Shown here one piece after another: positions 7,753-16,171 of a DNA stretch of 64,000 nt. Both the position numbers and the translations under genes were made by a program. A model generated the notes under the pieces. It had not been told where the DNA came from and did no database searches. It saw only the letters and a list, made by a program, of their open reading frames with translations. Numbering within the stretch: the first letter of the stretch is position 1; every line of letters starts with the position of its first letter. The stretch comes from an uncultured Lachnoclostridium sp. (lineage in GTDB: Bacteria > Bacillota > Clostridia > Lachnospirales > Lachnospiraceae): positions 1 through 64,000 of the forward strand of contig CALWLW010000017.1 in assembly GCA_944381625.1 (NCBI GenBank), in the 5' to 3' direction.

Positions 7753-7902
7753 TTACTTCGTTTCCTTATGAAGGGTGTGCTTCCTGCAGAAACGGCAGTA
7801 TTTCTTGGTTTCCATTCTGTCCGGGTGATTCTTTTTCTCTTTTGTCATGTTGTAGTTACGCTGTTTGCACTCCGTACATGCCAATGTGATCCTTACGCGC
7901 AC
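7753..7902 (-). CDS. rpmG: 50S ribosomal protein L33
   Basis: A 49-codon gene starting at GTG 7902 ([18 protein letters not shown]) and ending HTLHKETK. The two CxxC pairs (CTEC and CRFC) mark the zinc-binding form of L33. A GAGGTGG ribosome binding site precedes the start. It is the first gene of the secE-nusG-rplK-rplA transcript. Confidence 0.95.
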   Translation of the reverse strand: MRVRITLACTECKQRNYNMTKEKKNHPDRMETKKYCRFCRKHTLHKETK

Positions 7903-8002
7903 AACTTTCCACCTCGCTTTTATACTTTTTTCTTTGGTGATCCTGCGAAAACCACCAATTTTTAGGCATAAAAAAAAAGCCTAAACTTCCATTCGCGTGA
8001 TT

Positions 8003-8032
8003 ACTATAGCATAGGGCGCATGGAACTGTCAA
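8003..8032 (-). promoter_or_regulatory. Promoter of rpmG-secE-nusG-rplK-rplA
   Basis: On the minus strand TTGACA (8027-8032), an 18-base spacer and TATAGT (8003-8008) preceded by an extended TGC. The run AGGC-A9-GCCT just downstream (around 7966-7984) lies in the 5' leader. Confidence 0.75.
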
Positions 8033-8068
8033 GGCTTTTTACTTTTGTTTTCTGTTTGTTTTGCTGAA

Positions 8069-8926
8069 CTAGCGCGTCTCCCCCAGCGTTTTCTCTAAAA
8101 ATGCCAGAATACGATCCAGGATCTCCTGCTGATAAAATTCATCAGCTCCGTGAGGGGCATCTTTTAATATGTAAAGTTCCGAATAAATCCCCTGTTCCTG
8201 CAGGCGGTTATACAGCGCTTCGCTCTGTCTCACCGGTACCAGCGTATCGCCGCTGCCATGCAGGATCAGGAACGGCGGCACCGAAGCGTCCACATAGTGG
8301 ATGGCGCTTGCTCTTTCAGCCGTCTCCTTTGAATACCCAACGCCCAGGAAATCCTGCAGCGCCCATTCGGGAATATCTTCCCTCGAACTCATCGGCGCAT
8401 CCGTCAGGTCCGTAAGGCCGTAGAAATCAACCACCGCGTTCACCCTGCTGTCTTCTTCCAGATAATCTCCTTTCTCATATTCCGGTATTCCTCCTGTCAC
8501 GCCAAGCAGGCTCGCCATAGTTCCTCCTGCCGACTCCCCCATAACGCAGATCCGGTTCCGGTCCACGCAGAATGCATCCGCATGAGCTTTCAGATACCGG
8601 ACAGCCGCTTTACAGTCAATTAAAGGATCCGGAAACTGAACTTCATTGCTTGTCCGGTATTCAATGCACGCCACCACATAGCCTTTCTGCGCAAAATACA
8701 CCATCTGAGGCAGCCAGACAGAACGGTCGACTACCCGGTACGCGCCTCCGCAGATCCATATAACCGCAGGACAGGGCGCATGCCCTTCTCTGTTTTTAGG
8801 CGCAATAAGATCCATTTTCAAATCCCTCCTGGTACTTCCATACCAGGACGGCACATTGGAAAAAGCAATATTCGGTATGAGAGAAAGCACCTCTTGCTCT
8901 ATCTTAACCGTTAAAATCTGTTTCAT
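8069..8926 (-). CDS. Alpha/beta hydrolase, carbohydrate esterase-like
   Basis: The 285-residue alpha/beta-hydrolase has the oxyanion region CPAVIWICGGAYR, the nucleophile elbow GESAGG (Ser near residue 150), the acid in LHGSGDTLVP and the His in KDAPHGADEF. It resembles the BD-FAE/acetylesterase group that removes acetyl or feruloyl esters from sugars. No signal peptide, so it acts in the cytoplasm. Its start overlaps the stop of the ABC ATPase by four bases, so it belongs to the importer operon and probably deacylates the imported sugar. The substrate is unknown. Confidence 0.82.
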   Translation of the reverse strand: MKQILTVKIEQEVLSLIPNIAFSNVPSWYGSTRRDLKMDLIAPKNREGHAPCPAVIWICGGAYRVVDRSVWLPQMVYFAQKGYVVACIEYRTSNEVQFPDPLIDCKAAVRYLKAHADAFCVDRNRICVMGESAGGTMASLLGVTGGIPEYEKGDYLEEDSRVNAVVDFYGLTDLTDAPMSSREDIPEWALQDFLGVGYSKETAERASAIHYVDASVPPFLILHGSGDTLVPVRQSEALYNRLQEQGIYSELYILKDAPHGADEFYQQEILDRILAFLEKTLGETR

Positions 8927-10482
8927 GACTCATGACCTCCCGCATTTGTCACGGGTGTTTCCCACATGGCTGATAATTCCATTATTTTTTCCTGCGTCCA
9001 TTCCCCTTCCTTCAAAATGCCCCGGATTCGCTGATCGGATATCACCATAATCCGGTCGGCCATGGACATCAGCTCCGGGAGTTCCGACGAGATCATAATG
9101 ATCCCTTTCCCTTCTCTGGCCAGCTTTACCATGATTTTATAGATTTCATACTTTGCCCCCACATCGATTCCTCTTGTAGGTTCGTCCAGAATGAGGATCT
9201 TCGGATCCCGCGCAATCCATTTGCCCAGAACGACTTTCTGCTGATTTCCTCCTGACAGCTGCCGCATAAGTGTTTCCGTTCCCGGCGCTTTTACCCCCAG
9301 CTCTTCAAAATACCTCCGGGAAATATCTTTTTCCCTTTTTCTGTCCATGATACCATTTCTGGATACTTTCTCCAGAAGGGGCATGGTCAGATTCTCCCGA
9401 ATGGACATCTCTGCCACAATCCCATCTTTTTTTCGATCCTCTGTCAGCAGTGCGATCCCATTTTTCATGGCGTCCGCAGGGGATTTTATGGATGCTTTGC
9501 GGCCATCGATCCATATTTCTCCCGACAATCTGGGATCTTTTCCGAAAATGGCGTTTACCAGTTCACTCCTCCCCGCTCCTACCAGTCCGGCAATTCCCAG
9601 AATTTCTCCTCTGTGAAGCTGAAAGGAGACCTGATCTATAATTTTCCGGTTGGGAATGGATGGATGGGGTACTGAGAAATCTTTGACTTCCATCACCACG
9701 TCCCCGATCTCCGCTTTCTCCTTGGGATAGTAATTGGATATTTCCCGTCCCACCATATCAGTGATCACCTTTTTCTCGCAGGTCTCCGAAAGCCGGCAGG
9801 AAGAGATAATATTGCCGTCCCTCAGCACTGTCACTCTGTCCGCGTTCTCGAATACTTCTTCCATTTTATGTGTGATCAGAATGCAGGCGATTCCTCTTTC
9901 CTTCAGCGAGTGCAGAATTTCGAACAGCATCCTGGATTCCTTTTGGGTCAATGGAGACGTGGGTTCATCCAGAACCAGTATTTTCGGATCTTTGCTGAGC
10001 GCCCTGGCAATGGACACCAATTGCTGCTGGCTGGCGCTCATCTGCCGGAGTATCATATCCGGTTCGGCCTGGAGTCCCACTAGCTCCATAAAAGTTACAG
10101 CCTGCTCATTCATTTCCTTCCAGTCTACTTTCCGGCCTTTTATGGGCCACCGGCCAATAAAAATATTCTCCGCCACTGTCAGGTCCAGATGCATGCTGAT
10201 CTCCTGGTAGATCATCCCGATCCCCATCTTCTCTGATTGCGCAGGTGAGGCAAAACGACACAGATTCCCATTTACAAAAATCTGTCCCTCATAGCTGCCC
10301 TCCGGATACGACCCGCTGAGAATCTTCATCAGCGTAGACTTTCCCGCTCCGTTCTCTCCGCACAAAGCGAGGATCTCCCCCTCATACGCACTGAATGACA
10401 CATCGTTCAGCGCAGTGACGCCCGAAAAGCTTTTTGTAATGTGCTTCATCTCCAAAACAGCCCGTCCACTCATATCTGTCAT
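8923..10482 (-). CDS. Sugar ABC transporter ATP-binding protein (tandem ATPase)
   Basis: The 519-residue protein carries two ABC domains, as in RbsA/MglA/XylG. Domain 1 has Walker A GENGAGKST (about residue 40) and Walker B ILVLDEP with a signature weakened to MSASQQQ. Domain 2 has GLVGAGRSE in place of a standard Walker A (the usual degenerate second site), LSGGNQQK and ILILDEPTRGIDVGAKYEIY. It powers uptake of a monosaccharide or small glycoside with the permease and binding protein upstream. It overlaps the permease stop by four bases. Confidence 0.93.
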   Translation of the reverse strand: MTDMSGRAVLEMKHITKSFSGVTALNDVSFSAYEGEILALCGENGAGKSTLMKILSGSYPEGSYEGQIFVNGNLCRFASPAQSEKMGIGMIYQEISMHLDLTVAENIFIGRWPIKGRKVDWKEMNEQAVTFMELVGLQAEPDMILRQMSASQQQLVSIARALSKDPKILVLDEPTSPLTQKESRMLFEILHSLKERGIACILITHKMEEVFENADRVTVLRDGNIISSCRLSETCEKKVITDMVGREISNYYPKEKAEIGDVVMEVKDFSVPHPSIPNRKIIDQVSFQLHRGEILGIAGLVGAGRSELVNAIFGKDPRLSGEIWIDGRKASIKSPADAMKNGIALLTEDRKKDGIVAEMSIRENLTMPLLEKVSRNGIMDRKREKDISRRYFEELGVKAPGTETLMRQLSGGNQQKVVLGKWIARDPKILILDEPTRGIDVGAKYEIYKIMVKLAREGKGIIMISSELPELMSMADRIMVISDQRIRGILKEGEWTQEKIMELSAMWETPVTNAGGHES

Positions 10483-11435
10483 TTCCCCCCGGACATGCGT
10501 TTTCTTTTAAAAGTATCCATCCCTACGGCAAGTATGATTACAATTCCAATTACAACTCTCTGCCAGTACGCGTTCACTTTTATCATCGTCATGGACACAG
10601 TCAGGGTCTCCATGATACCTACGCCGATGACCGCACCCAGGATCGTAGCAGAACCTCCGTACATGCTGACACCGCCTATGATTGCAGCCGCAATCACCGT
10701 CATTTCCCACCCGGAGCCAGCCGCGGCCTGAGCAGTTTCCAGCCTGGCTGTGGAGAGGATTCCGGCAAGCGCGCATAAAACCGCATTGATAATATATGCC
10801 GCATTGCGGATCAGTTTCACATTAATTCCGCAGGTCCGGGCAGTCTCTGGATTCCCTCCTACAGCCATAAGAGATCTTCCAAACACGGTGTATTTCAGCA
10901 CATATGCAGCGATCACCGCAACCATCAGGCTAATATAAATGCTCCATGGAATGCCGAAGAAACCCATTCCTCCGATTGCATTAAATCCGTCCGGAAATCC
11001 TGTGTAAGAACGCCCTTCGGATATCACATTTACAATTCCTCTGGCTATATACTGCGTTCCCAGGGTTGCTATAAAAGCCGGGACCTCAAATCCATTTATA
11101 ATCAGACTGTTAACCAATCCAAAAGCCACGCCCACCAGCAGTCCCGCCAGTATGGCGGCGGCCACAGGCATCCCCCAGTCCTTCATGGCAATCGCCGCCA
11201 GCATACCAGCCAGTCCGTAAACTGATCCCGCCGATACATCCATCATGCCGCCGCAGAAAACAAACGCCGCGCCAATCGCGCCCAGTGCCGTAATCGAAAC
11301 AGAGCGGAACAATGCGATCATATTGGTGGATGTAAAAAACGCGTGGTTAATAAAATATGTGATAATCCATAGAAGCAGCAGCGGAACCAGAACTCCAACT
11401 TCCCGCATTTTCATGGCTTTTTTTATTACCTTCAT
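10479..11435 (-). CDS. Sugar ABC transporter permease
   Basis: The 318-residue protein has about nine to ten hydrophobic segments and RbsC-family motifs (GGMMDVSAGSVYGLAGM, EVPAFIATLGTQYIARG, FGRSLMAVGGNPETARTCGI, GGVSMYGG). It forms the membrane channel of the importer. It sits between the binding protein and the ATPase. Confidence 0.92.
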   Translation of the reverse strand: MKVIKKAMKMREVGVLVPLLLLWIITYFINHAFFTSTNMIALFRSVSITALGAIGAAFVFCGGMMDVSAGSVYGLAGMLAAIAMKDWGMPVAAAILAGLLVGVAFGLVNSLIINGFEVPAFIATLGTQYIARGIVNVISEGRSYTGFPDGFNAIGGMGFFGIPWSIYISLMVAVIAAYVLKYTVFGRSLMAVGGNPETARTCGINVKLIRNAAYIINAVLCALAGILSTARLETAQAAAGSGWEMTVIAAAIIGGVSMYGGSATILGAVIGVGIMETLTVSMTMIKVNAYWQRVVIGIVIILAVGMDTFKRKRMSGGK

Positions 11436-11476
11436 CCTTACCGTACCCCTCTTGCGTGAACACGCTTATCAATATG

Positions 11477-12469
11477 TCAGTCTCTGTAGCTGTCAACATT
11501 GTCTATTGTCACAAATATTGTGCCCGTATCGTATACCTCCTGCTCCACGCTTCCATTATCAAGGTATTCTTTCAGAAGACGCACGCCTTCGTATCCCATG
11601 GTATACGGATCCTGTACCACAACGCCGCCAATGATTCCGTCTCTGATATAATTCAGCGTCTCCTCCTGATCGTCATAGCCTACCAGCACCAGATCATCCA
11701 GCCCTCTCTCTTCCTTTACCTTTGCGGCCGCCTGTACGTCATACGCACTGGTTCCCAGAACGGCAGTCATCTCCGGATAAGTGGAAACAAGCGCTTCCAT
11801 CTTGGTCACTGCTGTCGCCAGATCTCCGTTGGTCTCTTCCATAGCCAGTATCTCAATATCATAGTCTGCAACTGCATCTTTGAATGCTTCCACCTCTTCC
11901 ATCTCTTTTTCAGAAGAAAGGGAACTGCACAAAACAGCTACTTTAGCTGTACCTCCCGTCAGCTCTGCCATGCCTTCTCCGGACTGATATCCGGCATTAT
12001 AGGGATCTGTCCCGATATAGGCAAATCTGCTGGAATCTGGAGCATCACTGTCTATTGCCAGATAAGGAATCCCCAATTCCGTCGCTTTATCAATCAAAGG
12101 GCCCATAACTTCCAATCCGGAATATCCCATGATCGCATCCGGCTGGGATGAGATGGCCGCTTCCATATAATTTGCGATCTCCGTGGTAAACGTGGACGCA
12201 TCCGTAGGACCTACAATCTGCGTACTTGTTCCAAGTTCATTGTCTGCCTGCTCAATTCCGTCAGAACACATATTCCAGTATTCCATCCCCACAATCGGGC
12301 ACACGAAAATGAATTCGTATCCGTCTCCCTGCGCAGCCGCCTGCTCCGCATTTTCCTCTGAGGCGCTTCCCCCGCTGTTCTCAGATGGTTCCTGACTCGA
12401 CCCGCACCCATACAACATTGAGCATGCCAGTACGCCGGCCATCATCGCAGTCAAAATTCTTTTTCTCAT
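11477..12469 (-). CDS. Sugar-binding lipoprotein of the ABC importer
   Basis: The 330-residue protein begins with a lipoprotein signal (MRKRILTAMMAGVLACSML followed by YGC; Cys 22 would be lipidated). A periplasmic-binding-protein type I fold follows (FVCPIVGMEYWNMCSDGI, AIMGYSGLEVMGPLIDKA, DSDAPDSSRFAYIGTDPYNAGYQSGE, VLVGYDDQEETLNYI). Such proteins bind monosaccharides outside the membrane. GGAGG lies before the ATG. A LacI-type operator copy at 12509-12526 lies 40 bases upstream, so the importer may be controlled separately from the lacI transcript. Confidence 0.92.
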   Translation of the reverse strand: MRKRILTAMMAGVLACSMLYGCGSSQEPSENSGGSASEENAEQAAAQGDGYEFIFVCPIVGMEYWNMCSDGIEQADNELGTSTQIVGPTDASTFTTEIANYMEAAISSQPDAIMGYSGLEVMGPLIDKATELGIPYLAIDSDAPDSSRFAYIGTDPYNAGYQSGEGMAELTGGTAKVAVLCSSLSSEKEMEEVEAFKDAVADYDIEILAMEETNGDLATAVTKMEALVSTYPEMTAVLGTSAYDVQAAAKVKEERGLDDLVLVGYDDQEETLNYIRDGIIGGVVVQDPYTMGYEGVRLLKEYLDNGSVEQEVYDTGTIFVTIDNVDSYRD

Positions 12470-12508
12470 CAGTATGATCCTCCTTTTTAATAGTATTACC
12501 AGTTACTT

Positions 12509-12526
12509 TGCGGGGGCGTACCCGCA
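12509..12526 (-). promoter_or_regulatory. Operator copy before the sugar-binding protein gene
   Basis: The 18-base palindrome-like sequence TGCGGGTACGCCCCCGCA on the minus strand. Its first 15 bases recur at 13587-13601 next to the lacI promoter in the opposite orientation. Two such copies, one before the regulator gene and one before the structural genes, are best explained as LacI-family binding sites. Confidence 0.7.
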
Positions 12527-12547
12527 CCTGGCAGAAAATTTAGCGTA

Positions 12548-13579
12548 TCATCTATACGCCAAATTTTCTTTGATAACTACTTCGATTTTCGTATAGTAAT
12601 CTGTCTTAATCTCTTCATCCTGCAAAAGAGCTTTGCAGATCCTCTCTACCGCAATATACCCCTGTATCTCCGGCTCCTGGCCAATCGTAATATCTATGGT
12701 ATCATTACTGATATAGTCTTTTATCGTATCGGTCAAATCATGCCCCACCAGTTTTATGCGGTGCTGTACTCCCCGGTCAAACACCGCCCTGGCGACTTCC
12801 GAGACGACTACATTCGACACATAGATTGCATCAACGCTTCCTTCATCCAACAGTTCCAGCGTTCTTTCATACGCCTGTTTCCCGTCCTGTCTGCAGTTAT
12901 ATACCCCATGAAGTTCCATATCCGGACGACAGACATTCAAGATCTCTTTAAAGCCTTCATACCTCTGGTCAATTCCCTTCATGCCTTCAATCACAGGCGT
13001 GATTACCACGTATCTGCTGTTGGGAGGTGCTATCATTCCCATCAGACGCCCTGCGGTCCTTCCGCTTTGCAGAGAATCCTGTCCCACGTAACACAAACGC
13101 CGGCAGGCCTCATCGTTATTGAAAGTCACCACTTTCATTCCCTGGCTCACAGCCCGGTTCAAAGCATCCGATATGGATGCTGAAGAATAAGGCACAATAG
13201 CCAGCCCATCGTATTTTTCACGGATCGCATGCTCTATGAACTCCAGCTGCTTCTCGATACTGATCTTGGAAATTATGTACCGATCCACTACGATCCCCAT
13301 CTGCCTGTATTCTTCTTCCGCCCTGCTGATCCCTGACTCGACCTGTTCCCAGAAATCCCTCTCTGTATTGTGATAGACCACTGCAATTCTGTAAACATTT
13401 CTCTTAGCCAGCATACGCGCCGCCACATTCGGCTTATACCCTAATTCCTTTATACATCTTAGTACTTTCTCCCGCGTCTCTTCTGAAACTCTGCCGCGGT
13501 TATGCAGTACCCTGTCCACCGTCCCCTTTCCTACGCCAGCAGCTTCTGCTATGTCATTAATAGTAACTATTTTGTTCAT
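12548..13579 (-). CDS. LacI-family transcriptional regulator
   Basis: The N-terminus is the LacI HTH with hinge (VTINDIAEAAGVGKGTVDRVLHNRGRVSEET, LGYKPNVAARML). A sugar-binding-protein-like effector domain follows (YRIAVVYHNTERDFWEQVESGI, VTFNNDEACRRLCYVGQDSLQSGR). A longer frame starts at GTG 13615, but that codon overlaps the -10 element, so ATG 13579 (MNKIVTINDIAEAAG, 343 residues) is the likely start. It precedes the importer genes on the same strand and probably represses them and itself, with the imported sugar as inducer. Confidence 0.92.
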   Translation of the reverse strand: MNKIVTINDIAEAAGVGKGTVDRVLHNRGRVSEETREKVLRCIKELGYKPNVAARMLAKRNVYRIAVVYHNTERDFWEQVESGISRAEEEYRQMGIVVDRYIISKISIEKQLEFIEHAIREKYDGLAIVPYSSASISDALNRAVSQGMKVVTFNNDEACRRLCYVGQDSLQSGRTAGRLMGMIAPPNSRYVVITPVIEGMKGIDQRYEGFKEILNVCRPDMELHGVYNCRQDGKQAYERTLELLDEGSVDAIYVSNVVVSEVARAVFDRGVQHRIKLVGHDLTDTIKDYISNDTIDITIGQEPEIQGYIAVERICKALLQDEEIKTDYYTKIEVVIKENLAYR

Positions 13580-13586
13580 TTTGCCT

Positions 13587-13642
13587 TGCGGGTACGCCCC
13601 CTCTCTTTCGTTCACTATAACATTTACCTATTTATTTGTCAA
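13587..13642 (-). promoter_or_regulatory. lacI promoter with downstream operator
   Basis: On the minus strand TTGACA (13637-13642), 17 bases and TATAGT (13614-13619). The operator (13587-13601, TGCGGGTACGCCCCC on the plus strand) lies between the transcript start and the ATG. The -35 overlaps the stop codon of the gene ending at 13639. Confidence 0.85.
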
Positions 13643-14355
13643 TCCTCATTCTTACATCTCCGCACAAATTCCTTCAAAATCTTCCTGCTGTTCTCATCCG
13701 AGCGCCAGGAGAACTCCGGGTGCCACTGCACTGCCCACACAAATCTTCGATCCGGCATGTATACGCCTTCGGTCAGCCCGTCCTCCGAGACGGCCATGAC
13801 CTTCAGCAGCGGAGCCAGTTTTTTCACCGCCTGGTGGTGGTAACTGTTCACCGGGAGCCTGACGCATCCCAGCAGCCTGTGGAGAGGTCCTCCTTCCGTC
13901 AGCTCCACCTCATGCGCCGGCACGTCGTAGGGCGGCCGCTGGCAGTGCGTTACACCGGTCTCATACTGGCCCGGAATATCCTGGTACAAGGTTCCGCCCA
14001 GCGCCGCGTTGAGAAACTGGATTCCCCGACAGATGCCCAGTACGGGCAGGTCTTTCTGCAAAGCTCCTTTCAGCAGCAAGTCCTCCATGCGGTCGCGCTC
14101 CGGACTGCATTCTTTACAGTAATCGAGGCGCTCCTCACCGTAAACTTCCGGCGACACATCCTGTCCTCCTGTGAGCAGGAGCCCGTCCACGCTCTCCAGA
14201 ATCTGCTTAATCACGCCGCTGTCCTCCGTAAGCGGCAGCATCACCGGAAAGCCCCCCGCTTCCAGAATCCCTTCCATATAACCAGGAAGCATCCACCAGC
14301 TCTTTTTCTCATAATCCACAAGGGGAACCACGCCTATCACGCTCTTTTTCATCAT
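13639..14355 (-). CDS. Class I glutamine-amidotransferase-like hydrolase (peptidase C26)
   Basis: The 238-residue protein is of the gamma-glutamyl-GABA hydrolase (PuuD-like) group. It has LLLTGGQDVSPEVYG, the nucleophile Cys in VLGICRGIQFLNAALGG, and the catalytic His in VQWHPEFS. The family cleaves gamma-glutamyl bonds of small amides. It lies upstream of lacI on the same strand but lacI has its own promoter, so any link to the sugar genes is uncertain. Confidence 0.85.
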   Translation of the reverse strand: MMKKSVIGVVPLVDYEKKSWWMLPGYMEGILEAGGFPVMLPLTEDSGVIKQILESVDGLLLTGGQDVSPEVYGEERLDYCKECSPERDRMEDLLLKGALQKDLPVLGICRGIQFLNAALGGTLYQDIPGQYETGVTHCQRPPYDVPAHEVELTEGGPLHRLLGCVRLPVNSYHHQAVKKLAPLLKVMAVSEDGLTEGVYMPDRRFVWAVQWHPEFSWRSDENSRKILKEFVRRCKNED

Positions 14356-14410
14356 GCCTCATCCTTTTCCTGGGTATTCAGCCCCGGCCCCTGGCACGGG
14401 TCTTACATAA

Positions 14411-14450
14411 TAAAAAGGCAGCGGAACCATCCCCGGCGCCGTTGCCTTTT
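14411..14450 (-). terminator. Terminator after the PfkB kinase gene
   Basis: On the minus strand AAAGGCA and TGCCTTT pair around an inner CGG/CCG stem, followed by a short T run. It separates the kinase operon from the C26 gene. The rest of 14356-14535 shows no gene. Confidence 0.7.
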
Positions 14451-14535
14451 CCAAACCATACCATATTTTCCCGGGAAGCGCAACCCCGGTTTCTGCTCCG
14501 CCAGCCCGACTGTCCGCCTTGTCTCCCCGCCGCTG

Positions 14536-15444
14536 TTACAGCCACTCCGTCGCTCCGGTGACGCCCACCGCCCTGGCGCCGCACCGGTTGCCGTATTCGG
14601 CGCACTCCTGAAAACTCTTCCCTTCTGACAGCGCAAACAGGAATCCGGCCGCAAAGCTGTCCCCGGCTCCAGTGGTATCCACGCACCGGACCCCTGCCTC
14701 TGCGGGAACCCACCGTCCGCCCTCGCCGTCCAGCAGATAGCACCCCCGCGCACCGCATTTGACCGCCACATGAGCTGCCCCCGCGGCCCGCAGTTCTTCC
14801 GCGGCTTCCTCCACCGTTCCTCGCCCTGTGACCAGCATGGCCTCCTCGTCGTTGGGAAACAGATAATCCACACAGCCAAGCGCCGCCTTCAGGTCAGCGG
14901 CCGTCTCCCTGTTTTTCCGTTTTGTCATGTCCGCGCATACCATCTTGCCCTGTGCTTTTGCCTGGCTGAAAATCCGATACAGTTCTTCCGGACCCAGCTC
15001 CGGGAACACAAAAATACTGGCAAAACATACGATGCGGGCGCTTTCGGGAAACGGCACGGCAATGTCCTTAAGCGTCAGCTTTCGAAGAGTACTCTTCGGA
15101 TTCGTCAGGAAATGTCTGGCGCCTTTCTTGTCTATCAGAACCACATTGACGCCGGTGGGGATCTCTTCCCTCACACAGTTTTCCGGCAGCAGGATACCGT
15201 TCTCCAGGCAGTGGCCACGGATATAATCTCCCGCCCGGTCTGCTCCGATAATCGTCTCCAGGCGGACTTTCTTGCCCAGCTTCGCCAGCACGGTTGCCTC
15301 ATTGAGCGCATCCCCGCCCACTGACAGGCAGATCTCCTCTGCCGGAGACGATCCAGTCTGAAACACCTCCGCGTCTGCGGGATGAGCCAGCACATCCAGC
15401 ACCGACGCACCTATGATTACGATCTGCGGCTTTTCCATGCCCAT
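14536..15444 (-). CDS. PfkB-family sugar/nucleoside kinase
   Basis: The 302-residue ribokinase-like enzyme has the N-terminal VIIGASVLDVLAHP, the GGDALNEATVLAKLGKKV motif and the C-terminal signature VDTTGAGDSFAAGFLFAL with the catalytic Asp. It phosphorylates a sugar or nucleoside; the substrate cannot be read from sequence. MGMEKPQ offers two starts six bases apart. It begins immediately after the HAD phosphatase stop, so kinase and phosphatase are translated as a pair. Confidence 0.88.
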   Translation of the reverse strand: MGMEKPQIVIIGASVLDVLAHPADAEVFQTGSSPAEEICLSVGGDALNEATVLAKLGKKVRLETIIGADRAGDYIRGHCLENGILLPENCVREEIPTGVNVVLIDKKGARHFLTNPKSTLRKLTLKDIAVPFPESARIVCFASIFVFPELGPEELYRIFSQAKAQGKMVCADMTKRKNRETAADLKAALGCVDYLFPNDEEAMLVTGRGTVEEAAEELRAAGAAHVAVKCGARGCYLLDGEGGRWVPAEAGVRCVDTTGAGDSFAAGFLFALSEGKSFQECAEYGNRCGARAVGVTGATEWL

Positions 15445-16113
15445 CTACATTTCCTCCTCCAACAGCGTCCGAACCTCATCGAAATCCCGCGCGCTGTCCA
15501 CGCCCGGAGGAACCGGTGCTCCTTCCCTGTTCATCCAGATGCTCTTTATCCCCGCCTCCATGGGGCATCTCACGTCGCTCTCCAGAGAGTCTCCCACATG
15601 GATCACTTCCTGGGGGTGAAGCCTGGCTTTCTGAAGGGCATACAGGAAGATCTCCTTCCTGGGCTTTGAATACCGCGCCTGTTCACTGGTGATGATGCCC
15701 TGGGGATGGAGGCCGTACTTTTCCACCGACGCATACACATACGCGTCGTCGCTGTTTGTGACAAAATACACTGGAAGCTCTGCTTTCTCCAGAAACCGCG
15801 CCGCGTCCTCATACACCGGCGTCGTGCACCAATGCTCCTCCATGCGGGCCAACAGTTCCTGCGCGTCTTCCGTGGAGTGAAAACGCTCCAGCACTTCCCG
15901 GAAGCTGTCCAGCGCCACATCATGCTGGGAACGGAACTTCTCCCCGTTTGCCTCCGACAGCTTCTCCTTAAAAATCTTCCACCAGCAGCGGAAGATCTCT
16001 TCGGGAGAATCCGCGTCACTGTTCTTATAAATCCGCTTTACCACATCCACAGCGATGGGGCCGTTCTCATGAGTAACCGTTCCGTAATAATCCATAAAGA
16101 TCGCTTTTAACAT
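15445..16113 (-). CDS. HAD-superfamily hydrolase with an altered motif I
   Basis: The 222-residue protein is a HAD-IA type hydrolase with a helical cap: motif I MDYYGTV, motif II FVTNSDDAY, motif III Lys in SKPRKEIFLYAL and motif IV HVGDSLESDVRCPMEAG. The second Asp of DxDGT, the usual acid/base of phosphatases, is Tyr here (DYYGT; the codons are clear). The enzyme may therefore be slow, be specialised, or not be a phosphatase. It is operonic with the PfkB kinase. Confidence 0.82.
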   Translation of the reverse strand: MLKAIFMDYYGTVTHENGPIAVDVVKRIYKNSDADSPEEIFRCWWKIFKEKLSEANGEKFRSQHDVALDSFREVLERFHSTEDAQELLARMEEHWCTTPVYEDAARFLEKAELPVYFVTNSDDAYVYASVEKYGLHPQGIITSEQARYSKPRKEIFLYALQKARLHPQEVIHVGDSLESDVRCPMEAGIKSIWMNREGAPVPPGVDSARDFDEVRTLLEEEM

Positions 16114-16171
16114 GCTTCTGCTGCCTCCCGGTATATGATCATATCGACCGCCTTCCTGCGGCTCTGTATTC

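Noticed and set aside
7966-7984. Hairpin AGGC-A9-GCCT taken as a terminator
   Set aside because: The T run on the minus strand would be in the loop, not after the stem, and the sequence lies inside the rpmG leader.
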